Source: Burkholderia sp. BCC1644
GTDB taxonomy: Bacteria > Pseudomonadota > Gammaproteobacteria > Burkholderiales > Burkholderiaceae
Assembly: GCF_902833225.1 (NCBI RefSeq)
Contig: NZ_CADFEI010000008.1
Coordinates: 186,001 to 250,000, forward strand
DNA: 64,000 bases
Direction of reading: 5' to 3'
The notes beneath the pieces are model-generated. The model had not been told where the DNA came from. It saw only the letters and a program-made list of their open reading frames with translations, and searched no databases. The position numbers and the translations under genes were made by a program. Positions 9,305 to 16,816 of this stretch are shown in pieces. Every line of letters starts with the position of its first letter. The first letter of the stretch is position 1.

Positions 9305-9614
9305 CGCCGGACTTCCTCCTTGTACGGAGGCGCTTGGCTGTTTTCTCGTAGCGCAGAATGTCCTCGATGCTGTCCAGCTTTGGCTGGAACAGGCCTTCGA
9401 GCTCCTTGATTCGGCCGAGCGCCATCGCCACCCGGACCACGGCCTCGAAGCCGACATTGCGCCCGGCCTCCAGGTTCGACACGGTGTTGGTCCCGATGCC
9501 GGCACGCCCGGCAAGATCCGACTGCGTCATGCCCACAGCCAGACGCTCGGTGCGCAAGCGCTCGCAGAGTCGCTTGACGACCTCGCTCGGCTTGCTGAAG
9601 CTTAAATCCAACAT
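9297..9614 (-). CDS. hipB: HipB-type XRE antitoxin (module 1)
   Basis: This 105-residue protein has an XRE helix-turn-helix at about residues 27-62: VGMTQSDLAGRAGIGTNTVS followed by NLEAGRNVGFEAVVRVAMAL. The basic tail is TAKRLRTRRKSG. It should bind HipA and repress the operon. GAGG lies about 13 bases before the ATG. Eight bases overlap hipA. A short dyad, GTGT-CTT-ACAC, at 9618-9628 lies just upstream of the start inside the predicted leader, and the word TGTGTCTTA recurs at 9704-9712. These are candidate autoregulatory sites. Confidence 0.85.
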   Translation of the reverse strand: MLDLSFSKPSEVVKRLCERLRTERLAVGMTQSDLAGRAGIGTNTVSNLEAGRNVGFEAVVRVAMALGRIKELEGLFQPKLDSIEDILRYEKTAKRLRTRRKSGDA

Positions 9615-9654
9615 AGTGTGTCTTACACCTCATCTATGCCAGTTAACATCCCAA

Positions 9655-9683
9655 ATTATAAAATTAACGCCACCTTGGCTCAA
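9655..9683 (-). promoter_or_regulatory. Sigma-70 type promoter for hipBA module 1
   Basis: On the minus strand, TTGAGC (9683-9678) and TATAAT (9660-9655) are separated by 17 bases in an AT-rich stretch. This predicts a start near 9648 and a leader of about 34 bases before hipB. The GTGT-N3-ACAC dyad lies in that leader. Confidence 0.65.
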
Positions 9684-9799
9684 GAAACTTAATTCTTTAA
9701 TTCTGTGTCTTATCGGCAAAATTTCCCATATAGGCACAATATATTGTATTTAAGTGGCTTCGCGCCAAAGATGCGGTCGATCAGACCGCCTCGGGGCTG

Positions 9800-9999
9800 C
9801 GCGAACCATCCGGGGCAGTGCAGAGGTCAGATCCCGGGTTGCACGGGCGCACGCCCTTGTTCGCGCCTCTTCGAAGATCGTGGTGGAGCCGACTGGCTGC
9901 TTGGGCTTTGCTGCAGTTCGTCCGGCGAAGAACCCGCTGCATGCCAGGAAAGTCGGCATCCTGCTGCTGCAGCGTTGACGAGCGCTGAGCGCTACGGTG
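9800..9999 (+). pseudogene. Decayed C-terminal fragment of a PLP-dependent serine/threonine-type dehydratase
   Basis: Reading plus, the segment encodes KIVVEPTGCLGFAA and then ARKVGILL. This is the C-terminal block of threonine / 3-hydroxyaspartate ammonia-lyases, where VEPTG is followed by K.VGI.LSGGN. The glycine-rich continuation is lost to frameshift or deletion (VGILLLQR then stop). A neighbouring frame reads SAERYGDAGR, resembling a family C-terminus. No N-terminal domain is present. It is a gene remnant stranded between hipBA and the phosphatase operon, consistent with insertion and decay here. The identification rests on one motif and could be wrong in detail. Confidence 0.5.
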
Positions 10000-10028
10000 A
10001 TGCTGGGAGGTAGTCCTCGCGGGTCCGC

Positions 10029-10613
10029 TCAGCCGCTGTTCACTTCCTTCCGCAACCGCTCGACATCCACGTGCTTCAGGTAGTTCGTGATGTTCTGCCA
10101 GATCGGATGGAACCCGTAGCCGCCGTGCTGCAGCTCGTCGAGCGCCTGCTCGCGCGTCCAGCCCTGGTACACCATCCGGTACAGCGCGGAGACGAGACCG
10201 GTGCGATCGGCGCCGTGCTGGCAATGGATCAGCACCGGGCCATCCTGGTCGGCGGTCCGCAGCGCCTTCAGCGCGGTGACCATGTCTTCGTCGCGGATGT
10301 CCCACGTATTGATCCGGATGCGCTGCATCTTGATCTGCGTGCCGGCCAGAATCGTGTCGTCCGCATGAAACGAACGGAAGCTGATGACCTTGCGGATGCC
10401 GAGCTTCTGCAGCTCGGGCACGTCCGCGCGCGACAGCTGCGCACTACGGTACAGCGTCGGCGTGATGCGATGCAGGTTGTTCACGTGCGCATCGACCACG
10501 CTCTGCGCCCACTTGATCGGCCGGGCAGGCACTTCGGAGGCCGGGTCCGCATGGGCCGGCTGCACGAGCCCGGCGAGCGTGACGGCGAGCGAGGCAATGA
10601 AGGCGATTTTCAT
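10029..10613 (-). CDS. Periplasmic dual-specificity / tyrosine phosphatase-like protein
   Basis: This 194-residue protein has a signal peptide (MKIAFIASLAVTLAGLVQPAHA) and a cysteine phosphatase core. The P-loop is HCQHGADRTG with Cys131 and Arg137 (C-X5-R). The fold resembles DSPs in which LYRSAQL and VISFRS precede the catalytic loop. It should hydrolyse phosphomonoesters in the periplasm; the substrate is unknown. It is the last gene of a three-gene operon, six bases after the membrane protein. With a lipid-type glycosyltransferase upstream, a lipid phosphate or phosphorylated glycan is a possible substrate, by inference. Confidence 0.82.
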   Translation of the reverse strand: MKIAFIASLAVTLAGLVQPAHADPASEVPARPIKWAQSVVDAHVNNLHRITPTLYRSAQLSRADVPELQKLGIRKVISFRSFHADDTILAGTQIKMQRIRINTWDIRDEDMVTALKALRTADQDGPVLIHCQHGADRTGLVSALYRMVYQGWTREQALDELQHGGYGFHPIWQNITNYLKHVDVERLRKEVNSG

Positions 10614-10619
10614 GTCGAT

Positions 10620-11114
10620 TCAATAGAATGCGCGCTTGCGCTCGCGGGACAGGACGAACAGCACGATCGCGGCCGCGCTCATGGTCCAGTAGTCGGTCGG
10701 CGCCACGCCCAGCCAGTGGATATGCCACGGCACGTTGGCCGGATTGAAGCGGGCCAGACCGTAGGCCGGATTCAGCACGAACCACAGGAAATCCTCGGTC
10801 AGCCAGAACACCATGATGCACGCGACGATCCGCGCTTCGATGCGCCACGACCACCGCGCGTTGAAGATGGGCGGCAGGTGGAAAAACAGCGCGACGAACG
10901 GGAACACCCACGCGTGGTAGCCGGTCATCGGCCGCCCGCCCCAGAAGATGTCGAGCAGCCAGTGATGCTCGATGCGCCAGGTCGGCAGGTTCGCGGCCCA
11001 GCCCGCGCTGCCTTCGATCTGGATCTCGACGTTCGCGAAGAAGTACGCGAGCAGCATGACCCAGGCAACGACGAACAACGTATGGCGCGTCGGTACGAAA
11101 CGCGCAACGCTCAT
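10620..11114 (-). CDS. Small multipass membrane protein in glycosyltransferase operon
   Basis: This 164-residue protein has four or five hydrophobic helices: FVVAWVMLLAYFFANVEI at the N-terminus, a central WVFPFVALFFHLPPIF, IVACIMVFWLTEDFLWFVL, and a last helix near AAAIVLFVLS. I do not recognise the family with certainty. Acidic and histidine residues (HHWLLD, HIHWLG) lie near the membrane boundaries. Its ATG overlaps the glycosyltransferase stop by four bases (ATGA), and the phosphatase starts six bases after it, so the three products are likely made together and act on a common membrane-linked substrate. Confidence 0.7.
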   Translation of the reverse strand: MSVARFVPTRHTLFVVAWVMLLAYFFANVEIQIEGSAGWAANLPTWRIEHHWLLDIFWGGRPMTGYHAWVFPFVALFFHLPPIFNARWSWRIEARIVACIMVFWLTEDFLWFVLNPAYGLARFNPANVPWHIHWLGVAPTDYWTMSAAAIVLFVLSRERKRAFY

Positions 11115-12253
11115 GCGGCAGGCTCCAGGCCCAGCACGCGGTCGAGCACGAAACGGCCGGCCAGCGGCCGCCCGAGCGGCGCGAGACGGCGGCGCATGTC
11201 GGCCAGGCGCTCCGGCGTCTGCAGCAGCGCGCGGATCCGGTAGACGAGCGCGTCGTCGTCGATGGCCTTCAGCGCGACGCCCTGTTCGAGCAGGAAATCC
11301 GCGTTGCGCTCTTCCTGGCCCGGGATCGGCGAATTGACGATCATCGGCAACTGCATCGCGAGGCATTCGGACGTCGTCAGGCCGCCCGGCTTCGTGATCA
11401 CGAGATCGGCGCACGCCATCAGGCGTTCGACCTGCTGCGTGAAGCCCTGCGGAAAGAGCCGCCCCGGATGCCGCGCGGCGAGTGCCTGCAGCGACGCGAG
11501 CATCGCCTGGTTCTTGCCGGCCAGCGCGATCAGCTGGAAATCGGCGTCCATCTCGAGCAACCGCGCGGCCAGCACGTCGAGCCCGCCGAGGCCGGCGCCG
11601 CCGGACATCATCAGGAACGTCCGGCGCGCGGGATCGAGGCCGAACTCGGCCGCGCAGGCCGCGCGATCGAGCGGCTGGCCGAACGCCGGCATGATCGGGA
11701 TGCCGCTGACGTGCACCGTTTCCGGCGCCATGCCGCGTGCATGCATGCGCCACGCGATCTCGTCGTTGGCCGCGAAGTAGCCGCGCATGTGCGGCACGAC
11801 CCACATGCTGTGCAAGTCGAAATCGGTGACCTGCACCCACACCGGCGTGTCGATGCGCGCCTTGCGGATCTCGCGCGACAGCAGTTCGGCCGGCAGGAAA
11901 TGCGTGCAGATGATCGCGTCCGGGCGCTGCCGCTCGATCTCCGCGAGCAGCTGGCGGCAGTTGAGCCGCTCGATCGCGCGCCGGATCTTCTGCGATGCGG
12001 CGGCCGGATCGGCCTCGTCGGTCTTCTGGTACAGGTAGCCCCACAGCGCCGGCTGGCTGCTGACGAGCTTGATGTAGAGATCGGTGTACAGCTTGCGGAA
12101 GCCGGTGGACACGAAGTCCATCACGTCCAGGTGCGTGGCTTCGATGCCGGCCGGATGGTGATCGGCGAATGCGCGAATCGCTTCGGCCGCGCGCGTATGC
12201 CCGGCGCCGGCGCTGACGCTCAGGAGCAGGATTTTCTTGTTTTGCTTTGACAT
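11111..12253 (-). CDS. Glycosyltransferase of the MGDG-synthase / UgtP type (GT28)
   Basis: This 380-residue GT-B protein has the MGDG-synthase-type N-terminal domain (KKILLLSVSAGAGHTRAAEAI, then HLDVMDFVSTGFRKLYTDLY) and a C-terminal sugar-nucleotide domain (LMMSGGAGLGG, DLVITKPGGLTTSECLA, PIPGQEERNADFL). Such enzymes add sugars to diacylglycerol at the cytoplasmic face of the membrane. I place the start at the ATG giving MSKQNKK, which matches where family members begin. An in-frame GTG at 12298 would add 15 residues, but neither has a strong ribosome-binding site. The gene heads a coupled operon with the membrane protein and the periplasmic phosphatase. Exact sugar and acceptor are unknown. 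Confidence 0.82.
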   Translation of the reverse strand: MSKQNKKILLLSVSAGAGHTRAAEAIRAFADHHPAGIEATHLDVMDFVSTGFRKLYTDLYIKLVSSQPALWGYLYQKTDEADPAAASQKIRRAIERLNCRQLLAEIERQRPDAIICTHFLPAELLSREIRKARIDTPVWVQVTDFDLHSMWVVPHMRGYFAANDEIAWRMHARGMAPETVHVSGIPIMPAFGQPLDRAACAAEFGLDPARRTFLMMSGGAGLGGLDVLAARLLEMDADFQLIALAGKNQAMLASLQALAARHPGRLFPQGFTQQVERLMACADLVITKPGGLTTSECLAMQLPMIVNSPIPGQEERNADFLLEQGVALKAIDDDALVYRIRALLQTPERLADMRRRLAPLGRPLAGRFVLDRVLGLEPAA

Positions 12254-12611
12254 CTGACTGACCGTTTCGATGAGGGTGGCCCGGAAGCGGTTCGGCACCG
12301 GCGCTTACGCGGCGGCGTCTTGCATCCGGCTTTCAACAAGCCTGGCGGATCTTCAGCGGTGCGGGCGGGCGGCCGGCTCGGCCCGGTCGATCGCCCGCAT
12401 CGTCTGCGGAATCATACTGCGTCCGGTCGACGGGGTTCGGAACGGGCGGTGGCGCGTGGGCGATCAAGTTGGGATAGTGTGCGGTCGCGCATGGATGCCG
12501 ACGGCGTGACGCCCCGCTCGCTCGCGCGAACGGGGTTCGGTATTTCTTCTACACGAGCGGGGCGCTCGCGCGCGGTGATTCCTGTCGTCTCGATTCGGCA
12601 AAGGCTTTGCG
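12254..12611. other. Intergenic region, nothing recognised
   Basis: The 358 bases between the glycosyltransferase and the unknown protein at 12612 (both minus strand) must contain the glycosyltransferase promoter. I see no clear promoter, hairpin or gene. Composition is ordinary high GC. Confidence 0.5.
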
Positions 12612-13733
12612 TCAGCCGGCCTTGCCCTCGTCTTCGCCGCGCCGGGAGATTGCGACGGCCCGCGTCCGCATCCGCTTCCCGCGGACGATCGGATTCCAGC
12701 GCGACGTCAGGCTCATTGCGCCACGCAGGTGATCGAACGCGACGTCCTCCTTCGGCCCGAAGCGACTGACCGCCGGCCACGCGAGTACGTGGTCGAGCCA
12801 GGTTTGCCACTCGTCGCCATGAAAGCGGCGGCCGATTTCGCGCACGACGTCCGGTGCTTCGATCACGATACCCGCCAGCACGTAGTAAGCCCAAAAGCTG
12901 CCCGCGCCGACGAGTTGATCCAGCCTGCACACGGATAACGCCGCGAGCAGCCCGTCCACCGACGCGAGATCGGCGCGACGCGTGCGAATCGCCCGCGCGA
13001 CGAGGTTGTGCTCACCGCCATACGCGGCCATGGAGGCCCCGTTGCCGGCCGCGAGCACGGCCGAGAACGTCACGAGCGCAGCCATTTCGTCGATGCGCGA
13101 TGCATCGTCGCGCGGCCCGCACACGCGCAGCACAATCGCATCGATGACGGCGCCAGGCATGGCCGACGTTCCTTTACTCGCCGCCGCGGCGACGGCGAGC
13201 CTGTCTCTCAGGTTCTTCGCAGGCGGGGGGTCGCCCTGCGCGCCCGTTTCATATGCGGGGCATGCGCCGGCATCGCTCCGACTGTATTCGACACCACCGG
13301 CAATCCGCTCGAGTGCGGCCCAGCCGACATCGGGATCGTCGAACGCGCATGCCTCGATCACGCCGTGCGCGGTGTCGAACGCGGCACGCGAACCGGGGCA
13401 GCGGCGTTCGGCTTCGGCGAGTTGCTGCATCGAAGGCACATGCGAGCACGCGCCGCGCGGATCGGTCAGGTCGCATGTGCAGGCACCGCCGTCCGATGCG
13501 ATCCACGGTGCGAGCCCGTGAAGATCGGCCGCTGCGTCACGAGACAGATTCGCACCTGTCCGCATACGTATCGCCTGCAACGCGGCAACGGTCGTGTCGC
13601 CCGTGTCGGCTGTCATCGCTACGCAGGCGGCAGCGTCGAGATGTTCGATCAGGTACTGCAGCCACGCGGCCGTGCGCAGCCGGTCAGGCGTCGCGCCGCG
13701 GGCATCTCCATACTTTGCTGGATCGGTAAGCAT
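12612..13733 (-). CDS. Protein of unknown function, 373 residues
   Basis: I do not recognise a family. The protein is acidic and Ala-rich in the N-terminal half. A cysteine group lies around residues 84-96 (GGACTCDLTDPRGACS), which might bind a metal. A helical C-terminal half contains WAYYVLAGIVIEAPDVVREI and HGDEWQTWLDHVLAWP, and the tail is basic (RGKRMRTRAVAISRRGE). There is no signal peptide or membrane helix, so it is probably cytoplasmic. The ATG at 13733 has GGAAG six bases upstream. It follows the exported-protein block on the same strand after 233 bases, so it could be its last gene or independent. Confidence 0.6.
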   Translation of the reverse strand: MLTDPAKYGDARGATPDRLRTAAWLQYLIEHLDAAACVAMTADTGDTTVAALQAIRMRTGANLSRDAAADLHGLAPWIASDGGACTCDLTDPRGACSHVPSMQQLAEAERRCPGSRAAFDTAHGVIEACAFDDPDVGWAALERIAGGVEYSRSDAGACPAYETGAQGDPPPAKNLRDRLAVAAAASKGTSAMPGAVIDAIVLRVCGPRDDASRIDEMAALVTFSAVLAAGNGASMAAYGGEHNLVARAIRTRRADLASVDGLLAALSVCRLDQLVGAGSFWAYYVLAGIVIEAPDVVREIGRRFHGDEWQTWLDHVLAWPAVSRFGPKEDVAFDHLRGAMSLTSRWNPIVRGKRMRTRAVAISRRGEDEGKAG

Positions 13734-13966
13734 GGGTCTTCCGGGATAGTTCTGGCCAATTGGAATTGTGTTGTTTCAACCAAACCGGACAGCGCGGCAC
13801 GCCGCGCCAGTCCTGCCTGTCCGCCCGGATCGGATCGCGACACGGGCGGTCAGCCGGCCGTCGCGCCGATACGCGCGACGACACGAGTGCAACGAGAAAT
13901 GGGGCGTCCGCCATACATATCGCACGCCCCTCGTGCGCGGCGGGCACCCGCTTCGATCCGCGACGC

Positions 13967-14470
13967 TTACTGCACGTGGAACTTCGGCGACGTCGTGACC
14001 GTGCCGGACACCGAGCAATTCGGCGTCAGGACGGCGTTATTGAACGTCAGCGACGAGTTCGGATCGTTCCATGCCGTGACTACCTTGCTCGGGCCGCACG
14101 CGCCGAGCAGCGCGACGTTCACCTGCACGTTGTTGATCGACAGCTGCGTCGTGCTGTCTGCCTGGCCCGTCCACGGCGACGTGCTGCTCGCCGTGCCGCT
14201 GATCAGGCCGCAGGTGCCGCCGCCCGAGAACGTCGTCGACGTGATGTTGACGATCCCGCTCGACGTGATCGTCCCGTTGAACGTCGCCGTGCAGGTCGCG
14301 CTGATCGAGCCCTTGCTGAGGCTCGTGAGCCCCGACACGGAAAACGGCTCGCCGTTCGGATTCATCGGCTGGCCATCGACACGCGAAACGGTGACGGCGA
14401 AAGCAGGCGCGGCCGAAACCGCGGTGAAAGCGACTGCAGCAACAAGCGACACGATTTTGCGAATGCTCAT
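13967..14470 (-). CDS. Small secreted Ser/Thr-rich protein (PraB-like?)
   Basis: This 167-residue protein has a clear Sec signal peptide ending APAFA at about residue 25. The mature chain is rich in Ser, Thr, Gly and Asn (GTITSSGIVNITSTTFSGGG) with four Cys (SATCTATF, GGTCGLI, GACGPSK, TPNCSVSG) that may form two disulfides. The style resembles the Pseudomonas secreted PraB protein (activator of alkane oxidation, also described as a biofilm surface protein), but I am not certain of the family. A purine-rich GAGGGGG precedes the ATG. It is the last of four consecutive minus-strand genes for exported proteins, 121 bases after the OmpW-like gene. Confidence 0.75.
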   Translation of the reverse strand: MSIRKIVSLVAAVAFTAVSAAPAFAVTVSRVDGQPMNPNGEPFSVSGLTSLSKGSISATCTATFNGTITSSGIVNITSTTFSGGGTCGLISGTASSTSPWTGQADSTTQLSINNVQVNVALLGACGPSKVVTAWNDPNSSLTFNNAVLTPNCSVSGTVTTSPKFHVQ

Positions 14471-14591
14471 TTGAACTGCCCCCTCTCTTCACAAATGGCG
14501 GCACGCCGCCAGGAACGCGACCCTCCGGCCGGATGAACCCGGCCAGCCGGTCGCAGGAAACCGCCGGCGCGCGTCATGCGCGCCGATCGGT

Positions 14592-15416
14592 TCAGAACTT
14601 GTAGGAAATCCCGACGAACGTGATGAGCGGATCGGCCTTCAGCCGCGTGCGCGTGGTCGCGAGCGTCGACCCGTCTGCCGCCTTGATCACGAGCGACGAG
14701 TAGGTCTTCAGCGGCATGTACGTCAGCGTCGCGGTGAGCCCCCAGTGCTTGTCGATCGCATAGCTCGCGCCGACGTTGTAGACCGGCGTGAACGACGACG
14801 ACGCCTTGCCCTCCACCGACGTCGGCCCCGGCTTGCCGGCGCCGGCCGCGAGCACGCTGCCGAGGTTCTGGTTGATGTCCCTCGCGAAGTTGCCGTTCAG
14901 TTCGATGTTGCTGAACCAGCTGTAGGCCACGCCAATCCCGACGAACGGCCGGAACCGTGCCGTCGACGAATTGAAGTAGTACTGCAGAATGATCGTGGGG
15001 CTCCACTGCCGTGCGTTCTTCACGGCCGGCTGGTTCGCCGGATCGTCCATGTTGACGCTGCCGAGCGCACCGGCCGGGCCGGGCGGCTTGATCGTTCCGT
15101 GCCCGGTCAGCGTGAACTCGGGCGGCACGCCGAGCACCGACGTCACTGCGATGTGGTCGGTGAAGAAGTGCGTGAGCGTCAGGCCGACCGTATCGGCGTT
15201 GTTGACGGTCAGGCTCGTGCCCGGCGACGTGAACGAACCGGGCAGGCGCAGCGGCCCGTTGATCGGCATGCTCGCGAGATTCGTCGTCAACCCGTTGGTC
15301 GAATCCTGCGGCATGATGTGCAGCCAGCCCAGCGTCGCGACGTTGTCGCCCGCCTGCTGGGCCGATGCGAGCGTCGACACGCCTGCGACGATACCCGCGA
15401 CAATCAGCTTCTTCAT
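14592..15416 (-). CDS. OmpW-family outer membrane beta-barrel protein
   Basis: This 274-residue protein has a signal peptide (MKKLIVAGIVAGVSTLASA) and an eight-strand barrel pattern. OmpW features are the start GDNVATLGWLHIMPQDS, the central RQWSPTIILQYYF, the strand RPFVGIGVAYSWFSNIEL, and the C-terminal strand ending DPLITFVGISYKF with terminal Phe, the BAM signal. OmpW proteins form narrow hydrophobic channels for small apolar compounds. The N-terminal half has an unusual insert (about residues 50-75). A GGGGAG Shine-Dalgarno precedes the ATG. It sits 73 bases after the second lipoprotein and 121 before the small secreted protein, suggesting one exported-protein operon. Confidence 0.88.
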   Translation of the reverse strand: MKKLIVAGIVAGVSTLASAQQAGDNVATLGWLHIMPQDSTNGLTTNLASMPINGPLRLPGSFTSPGTSLTVNNADTVGLTLTHFFTDHIAVTSVLGVPPEFTLTGHGTIKPPGPAGALGSVNMDDPANQPAVKNARQWSPTIILQYYFNSSTARFRPFVGIGVAYSWFSNIELNGNFARDINQNLGSVLAAGAGKPGPTSVEGKASSSFTPVYNVGASYAIDKHWGLTATLTYMPLKTYSSLVIKAADGSTLATTRTRLKADPLITFVGISYKF

Positions 15417-15489
15417 GAAGTCTCCCCCTCATTCTGTCGGGGCACCGCGCATTCGCGCGCGGCGCCGCCGTGTCTCCATCCACACACGG

Positions 15490-16743
15490 TCACTGCACGA
15501 ACGCGCCGACCGTGAAGTACGGGTTGCTCGTATCGGCCATGTCGAGGAACCCGAACACGCCGCCGGTGAACACGAACTTGCCGGTCGCCGGCCCCGACGC
15601 CGCGTCCGCATGCACGGTCGTCACGACGCCCGGCACCTTCTGCGTGTAATCGAGGTTCAGCGCGCGCGTGAGCGCGGCCTGCGACGCGTTGAACGGATCG
15701 AGCAGCGTGGCCTGCGCGCCGATGAGCGCGGTCGCGCGGTAGTTGAACGCGCTGTCGACACCCGTGTACTCGCCGTCCTGCGAGCCCTGCGCGATCGCCG
15801 TCTGCGGGCTCAGGAACGAGATGCCCGATTCGTCGTCCGCGCTCGGCGGGCCTTGCGTGAGATCCGCATTCGCGGCGCCGGTGCGGATGAAGATCGGCAC
15901 GAGCTGGTTGCGCAGCTTGCCGACGATCAGGATCCCCTTGCCGGCTTTCGCCGGATCGAGCGCGGCGAGCGTCGGCGGAATCTGCGGCTGGTAGTTGAGC
16001 GACTGGAATGCCGGCGCATCCGGGCGCAACGTGAACGGCTGGTTCACGGTCGCGCTCGACGCGAGCGGCTGGCCGCCGTTCTTCTTGCCGAAGTTGTCGG
16101 TTTCCGTATAGCTGCCGTCCGCGTTGATCGTCACCTTCTGGTCGAGCGCCACCGGCTGGAAGTTCTGCGACGGCACCTGGTGATAACCGAGCTGGCTGTA
16201 CGTGCCGGCGATCTTCGTCAGGTCGGTTTCCAGCGACGAGAAGCTGATGAACGGGTAGTACGGGAACGTCGTCTTCGGGATCTTGCCGACGCCGATCACG
16301 CCGTCGAACTGGATCGTCGCGCCGGGGATCGCTCCGCCCAGCACGCCTTCGCCGAGGAACAGCCGCGCGGGCCGGCTCGGGTCGAGGCTCGCGTTCTGCA
16401 TCCGGAACGTGCACTGGTTCAGCTTCACCGTCGGCAGCCCCGTCTCGTCGGCCAGCGTGCCGTCGACCACGTTGGCGGGCGCCATGTCGCGCGTCGGCTG
16501 CACGGTGCCCGTCGCGGTCGGCACCGGCGACGCGAGGTAGGTCATCCGGTACGTCATCTTCGTCGTGTCGAGCTGCACTTTCACGAGCTCGCCGGATCCC
16601 GACCCGCCGATGAACACCGTGTTGTAGTCGATCGTCTGCGGGCACAGCCGGACCACCGGTGCGGGCGGCGGGTCGCCGTCCCCGCCGCATGCCGCCAGCA
16701 CGGGCGCGAGCGACGCCGCGGCCATCCATTTCTTCACATTCAT
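15490..16743 (-). CDS. Lipoprotein of the Burkholderia DUF2957 type, copy 2
   Basis: This 417-residue protein begins with a lipoprotein signal (MNVKKWMAAASLAPVLAAC), with the lipidated Cys at residue 19 followed by GGDGDPPPAP. It is a clear paralogue of the adjacent upstream lipoprotein. Shared blocks are LCP..DY.T...GG.GSGE.VKV..DTTK.TY.M, then G.G..GG.IPGATI.F.G, a central PF..PYYPFISF, KGI.IVGKL, and the identical ending FTVGAFVQ. I recall this as DUF2957, known mainly from Burkholderia and of unknown function. AGAGGAT precedes the ATG. It should be anchored in the outer membrane or at the surface. Confidence 0.85.
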   Translation of the reverse strand: MNVKKWMAAASLAPVLAACGGDGDPPPAPVVRLCPQTIDYNTVFIGGSGSGELVKVQLDTTKMTYRMTYLASPVPTATGTVQPTRDMAPANVVDGTLADETGLPTVKLNQCTFRMQNASLDPSRPARLFLGEGVLGGAIPGATIQFDGVIGVGKIPKTTFPYYPFISFSSLETDLTKIAGTYSQLGYHQVPSQNFQPVALDQKVTINADGSYTETDNFGKKNGGQPLASSATVNQPFTLRPDAPAFQSLNYQPQIPPTLAALDPAKAGKGILIVGKLRNQLVPIFIRTGAANADLTQGPPSADDESGISFLSPQTAIAQGSQDGEYTGVDSAFNYRATALIGAQATLLDPFNASQAALTRALNLDYTQKVPGVVTTVHADAASGPATGKFVFTGGVFGFLDMADTSNPYFTVGAFVQ

Positions 16744-16816
16744 AGGAATCCTCTTGAAATTCGATTCGCCGGCGGCGACGCATGCGCCGCCGGTGTTACG
16801 GGTTCAGTACGCGGGG

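Noticed and set aside
9614..10028. Possible insertion sequence around the first hipBA and the dehydratase fragment
   Set aside because: No transposase frame, terminal inverted repeats or target duplications are visible. Only a gene fragment and AT-rich DNA remain.
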